Positions 60,908-64,000 of a DNA stretch of 64,000 nucleotides are shown here, piece after piece. Each line of letters opens with the position of its first letter. Position 1 is the first letter of the stretch. The translations under genes were made by a program, and so were the position numbers. Source of the DNA: Cerasibacillus sp036516575 (GTDB lineage: Bacteria; Bacillota; Bacilli; Bacillales; Amphibacillaceae); the NCBI RefSeq assembly GCF_036516575.1, contig NZ_DATBTY010000018.1, positions 1 through 64,000 of the forward strand. Direction: 5' to 3'. Under the pieces are notes generated by a model. The model was not told where the DNA came from and did no database searches. It saw only the letters and a program-made list of their open reading frames with translations.

Positions 60908-62674
60908 ATGAGGCAACTTAATCAAGTAGACATTGATTTTAAAAAGCAATTTCCAGCAAGTAAGAAAGTGTATATTGAGGGGTCAAGACCTGATATAAGG
61001 GTACCGATGCGTGAAATCGAATTAAACCCAACAGAAACAGATGCAGGCGTTTTTCATAATGAGCCTGTCCGTGTTTATGATACGAGCGGACCATATACTG
61101 ACCCAGACTTTATACCAGATGTTCATAAGGGATTACCGGAACTTAGGAAAAAATGGATTTTAGAACGAAATGATGTAGAAGAATATGGAGGAAGAGTAAT
61201 TAAACCAGAAGACAACGGACTTCGAAAAAGTGATACAAAAGCCATTACTCCGCCTTTCAAGCGTAAACCACTCCGTGCAAAAGAAGGAAAAAACGTCACC
61301 CAAATGCATTACGCTAAAAAAGGAATCATTACACCCGAAATGGAATTTATTGCCATCCGTGAAAATTTAGATTCAGAGTTTGTTAGAAAAGAAGTTGCTG
61401 AAGGACGTGCGATTATTCCAGCAAACATTAATCACCCTGAATGTGAGCCGATGATTATCGGAAGGAATTTTCACGTCAAGATAAATGCCAATATTGGGAA
61501 CTCAGCTGTTAGTTCATCAATCGAAGAAGAAGTGGAAAAGATGACTTGGGCAACACATTGGGGCGCCGATACAATGATGGATTTATCAACAGGGAAAAAC
61601 ATTCATACGACACGGGAATTCATCATCAGAAATTCACCGGTCCCAGTTGGTACCGTACCCATCTATCAAGCACTTGAAAAAGTGAACGGTATTGCTGAAG
61701 ATTTAACATGGGAAGTGTATCGTGACACCTTAATCGAGCAAGCCGAACAGGGTGTTGATTATTTCACGATTCATGCCGGAGTCCTATTACGCTATGTTCC
61801 AATGACGATTAAACGGACGACTGGAATTGTATCCCGTGGTGGTTCAATCATGGCGCAATGGTGTCTCGCTCATCATAAAGAAAATTTCTTGTACACACAT
61901 TTTGAAGAGATTTGTGAAATTCTTAAAGCATATAATATCTCTGTGTCACTTGGAGATGGACTACGACCAGGATCGATTGCTGATGCTAATGACGAAGCCC
62001 AGTTCGCGGAGCTTAAAACACTCGGAGAATTAACGAAAATTGCTTGGAAGCATGATGTTCAAGTGATGATTGAAGGTCCTGGGCATATTCCAATGAACAA
62101 AATTAAAGAAAACGTTGATCGCGCGATTGAAGATTGTCATGATGCTCCTTTCTACACACTTGGACCATTAACAACCGATATTGCGCCTGGCTATGACCAT
62201 ATCACATCAGCGATTGGAGCTGCCATGATTGGTTGGTTCGGTACCGCAATGTTATGTTATGTGACACCAAAAGAACATTTAGGACTACCGAATCGTGATG
62301 ATGTCCGTGAAGGAGTTATCGCTTATAAAATCGCAGCCCATGCAGCCGACTTGGCCAAAGGACACCCTGGAGCACAAATTCGAGATGATGCCTTATCAAA
62401 AGCACGGTTCGAATTCCGCTGGATAGACCAGTTTAACTTAGCACTTGATCCTGACAGAGCTAGAGAATATCATGATGAAACACTTCCTGCAGAAGGTGCA
62501 AAAGTAGCCCACTTCTGTTCCATGTGTGGGCCAAAATTCTGCTCCATGCGGATTTCTCATGACTTAAGAAAAATGGCTAAAGAAAAAGGAACAACAGAAT
62601 CTGAAGTCATCGAAGAAGGCATGAAACAAAAATCAAAGGAGTTTATCGAACATGGATCGTCCATTTATCAGTAA
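60908..62674 (+). CDS. thiC: Phosphomethylpyrimidine synthase
   Basis: This 588-aa radical-SAM enzyme converts aminoimidazole ribotide to HMP-P for thiamine. An N-terminal ThiC-associated domain (about 1-90) precedes the barrel; MHYAKKGIITPEMEFIAIREN, ITRNSPVPVGTVPIYQA-like block near 240 and IEGPGHIPMNKI are typical, and the [4Fe-4S] motif CSMCGPKFCSM is near residue 540. GAGGGAGG precedes the ATG. It is controlled by the TPP riboswitch. A small gene overlaps its end. Confidence 0.97.
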   Translation: MRQLNQVDIDFKKQFPASKKVYIEGSRPDIRVPMREIELNPTETDAGVFHNEPVRVYDTSGPYTDPDFIPDVHKGLPELRKKWILERNDVEEYGGRVIKPEDNGLRKSDTKAITPPFKRKPLRAKEGKNVTQMHYAKKGIITPEMEFIAIRENLDSEFVRKEVAEGRAIIPANINHPECEPMIIGRNFHVKINANIGNSAVSSSIEEEVEKMTWATHWGADTMMDLSTGKNIHTTREFIIRNSPVPVGTVPIYQALEKVNGIAEDLTWEVYRDTLIEQAEQGVDYFTIHAGVLLRYVPMTIKRTTGIVSRGGSIMAQWCLAHHKENFLYTHFEEICEILKAYNISVSLGDGLRPGSIADANDEAQFAELKTLGELTKIAWKHDVQVMIEGPGHIPMNKIKENVDRAIEDCHDAPFYTLGPLTTDIAPGYDHITSAIGAAMIGWFGTAMLCYVTPKEHLGLPNRDDVREGVIAYKIAAHAADLAKGHPGAQIRDDALSKARFEFRWIDQFNLALDPDRAREYHDETLPAEGAKVAHFCSMCGPKFCSMRISHDLRKMAKEKGTTESEVIEEGMKQKSKEFIEHGSSIYQ

Positions 62675-62852
62675 TCCAAGAACGCGACAAGCTAAACGGT
62701 TGATAAATGAGATGACTGTTTTACGAGATAAACTAAAGCTACTCGAACAAGAACTAGAACATATTCAACAGCAATGCAATCACCATTTTTTCGAAACAAC
62801 AGTCATAAGAAAATGTAAAATCTGTCATTTCACAGAAAGCCTGCATTATTAA
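62652..62852 (+). CDS. Small coiled-coil / zinc-ribbon-like protein (66 aa)
   Basis: The protein has an N-terminal helix (MTVLRDKLKLLEQELEHIQQQ) and a C-terminal Cys/His part CNHHFFETTVIRKCKICH that could bind one zinc. It overlaps the thiC end by 23 bp, behind AAAGGAG, so translation is coupled to thiC and TPP control may extend to it. It resembles small unnamed proteins of Bacillaceae; function unknown. Confidence 0.72.
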   Translation: MDRPFISNPRTRQAKRLINEMTVLRDKLKLLEQELEHIQQQCNHHFFETTVIRKCKICHFTESLHY

Positions 62853-62871
62853 ACTTAGTTATTTGATTATG

Positions 62872-62921
62872 GAACTGCCCAGAAAATCATGAGCAATGAC
62901 GAAATTTCTGGGTAGTTTTTT
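62872..62921 (+). terminator. Terminator of the thiC transcript
   Basis: AACTGCCCAGAAA / TTTCTGGGTAGTT stem (one G-T pair) followed by six T. Confidence 0.88.
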
Positions 62922-63094
62922 ACGCTTTTAATAGTATTTTAGTTTAGGTTTCACATGGCTTCGTTAAATATTTTGACCGATCCATTGACGCCGCTTTAGT
63001 AGTAATTTAGTTGACGCTTCACTTTACTTGTACGATTTTGTCACATACCATAACATATTAATAGCTATAAAAATGACATTTAAGGATGAATAAA

Positions 63095-63766
63095 ATGACA
63101 GAGATTTTGAAAAATGACTGGGCACCTCGGCTAAAAAAGGAATTTTCCAAATCATATTATTTAAGACTACGAGAATTTTTGAAAAAAGAATACCAAACAG
63201 AGACCATTTATCCGAATATGTACGATATTTTTAACGCCTTACATTATACACCTTTCAGTGATGTGAAAGTCGTCATTCTCGGACAAGATCCATATCATGG
63301 ACCAAACCAAGCACACGGGCTTAGTTTTTCCGTGCAACCAGGTGTGAAGCGCCCACCATCTCTAATAAATATTTTCAAAGAATTAGAAAATGACCTTGGC
63401 TTTCAGTCACCGAATCACGGCAATCTTGTTAAGTGGGCCAAACAGGGCGTGCTTCTTTTGAATACCGTATTAACAGTTCGTAGTGGTCAAGCCCATTCTC
63501 ACCGTGGACAGGGTTGGGAAAACTTTACAGACCAAGTTATAAAAACATTAAATGAAAAGGAAAAGCCGATTGTTTATATCCTTTGGGGCAGAGCTGCTCA
63601 AAACAAGCAAGCTTTAATCGATTTGGACAAACATTTTGTATTAACGGCACCACATCCGAGTCCCCTTTCAGCACACCGTGGTTTTTTTGGAAGTCGTCCA
63701 TTTTCAAAAACAAACACACTCCTAAAGCAAACCGGACAAGAAGAAATTGATTGGGGTATTGAGTGA
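63095..63766 (+). CDS. ung: Uracil-DNA glycosylase
   Basis: This 223-aa repair enzyme removes uracil from DNA. The water-activating D65 is in GQDPYHGPNQAHGLSFS, and the DNA-intercalating loop HPSPLSAHRGFFGSRPF is near residue 180. Length is standard for family 1 UDG. The ATG at 63095 follows AAGGA at 8 nt; the ATG at 63086 overlaps that site. No partner genes are visible before the window ends. Confidence 0.96.
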   Translation: MTEILKNDWAPRLKKEFSKSYYLRLREFLKKEYQTETIYPNMYDIFNALHYTPFSDVKVVILGQDPYHGPNQAHGLSFSVQPGVKRPPSLINIFKELENDLGFQSPNHGNLVKWAKQGVLLLNTVLTVRSGQAHSHRGQGWENFTDQVIKTLNEKEKPIVYILWGRAAQNKQALIDLDKHFVLTAPHPSPLSAHRGFFGSRPFSKTNTLLKQTGQEEIDWGIE

Positions 63767-64000
63767 GGGAGATTTGGCATCTCTCTCCCTCCCAAAAGAA
63801 AGACTACACTACCTCTTTCTAACGCTTTTTGCGAAGTAAGGAGCATACTTTTTTCCCCCACTCAATCTAAAAAATGGTGCGCACTCTTCCCCTAGCAAAC
63901 TTGATTCCACTTTCTTTTTAGCTTAAAATCTATATAAGGTTCACTAAATTTAGATAGCCTTTTTACTAGACTGAACCTTGTCGCACTTACGCTCTACAAA
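63767..64000. other. Intergenic tail of the window
   Basis: GAGGGAGA / TCTC-CCCTC arms at 63764-63792 make a weak terminator without T-run after ung. AAGGTTCA (63936-63943) and TGAACCTT (63972-63979) form a perfect 8-bp dyad of unknown meaning. No gene is supported. Confidence 0.5.

Overview
The window looks like chromosomal DNA of an endospore-forming, low-GC member of the Bacillaceae. Evidence: an alpha/beta-type SASP gene with a sigma-G-like promoter, strong AGGAGG-type ribosome sites with frequent TTG/GTG starts, a Rex-controlled cydABDC operon, a BirA box before bioY, a yfmS/yfmT-like pair and three Bacillus-type riboswitches (Mg2+ M-box, c-di-GMP-I, TPP). An HMG-CoA synthase gene points to a lineage with a mevalonate route rather than the B. 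subtilis type; I cannot name the genus. I see no rRNA, tRNA, IS element, prophage or CRISPR array.

Layout. 1-5.3 kb: a probable type I toxin (holin-like peptide), a SASP gene, an amide/peptide operon (asparaginase II, class I amidotransferase, M19 dipeptidase) and an iron alcohol dehydrogenase. 5.4-8.8 kb: a large 52-bp tandem repeat array, an ArsR regulator next to a luciferase-like oxidoreductase with matching operators, and OsmC. 8.8-15 kb: cytochrome bd oxidase and its CydDC exporter. 15-24.6 kb: SLC13 permease, two HAD hydrolases, PepA, YitT, heme O synthase, an SRPBCC protein and a phosphoribosyltransferase. 24.6-31 kb: a frameshifted DUF3006 gene, a lipoprotein fusing a ComEC-like MBL domain to a ComEA-like HhH, an intact DUF3006 gene, ribokinase with a sortase-anchored DUF4430 protein, and proline dehydrogenase. 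31-36.3 kb: DsrE, diaminopropionate ammonia-lyase and a prpD-prpB-gntR operon. 36.4-46.6 kb: MATE, an SSS symporter with a 34-aa accessory protein, M-box-mgtE-CBS, an M24 peptidase, OCD-family plus MFS genes and bioY. 46.6-64 kb: LCP protein, glycerate kinase, aldehyde dehydrogenase plus soluble chemoreceptor, a c-di-GMP riboswitch before a LuxR-type gene, SLAC1/TDT, CbpA-like, GltS-like, mvaS, asparaginase I, DUF4282, TPP riboswitch-thiC, and ung.

The most unusual signal is not a gene. At least five sequence-unrelated intergenic repeat families share a spacing of 52 bp, which is five B-DNA turns at 10.4 bp. Most lie between convergent genes just beyond their terminators. Family A occurs at three loci and its unit is a degenerate palindrome with dyad axes every 26 bp. 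This resembles the placement of REP/BIME elements of enterobacteria and deserves genome-scale study. Other leads are the double-layer leader of mgtE (M-box, short ORFs, mutually exclusive hairpins), the pseudo-receiver LuxR gene under c-di-GMP control, the ComEC-MBL/HhH lipoprotein locus and the surface-anchored DUF4430 protein.
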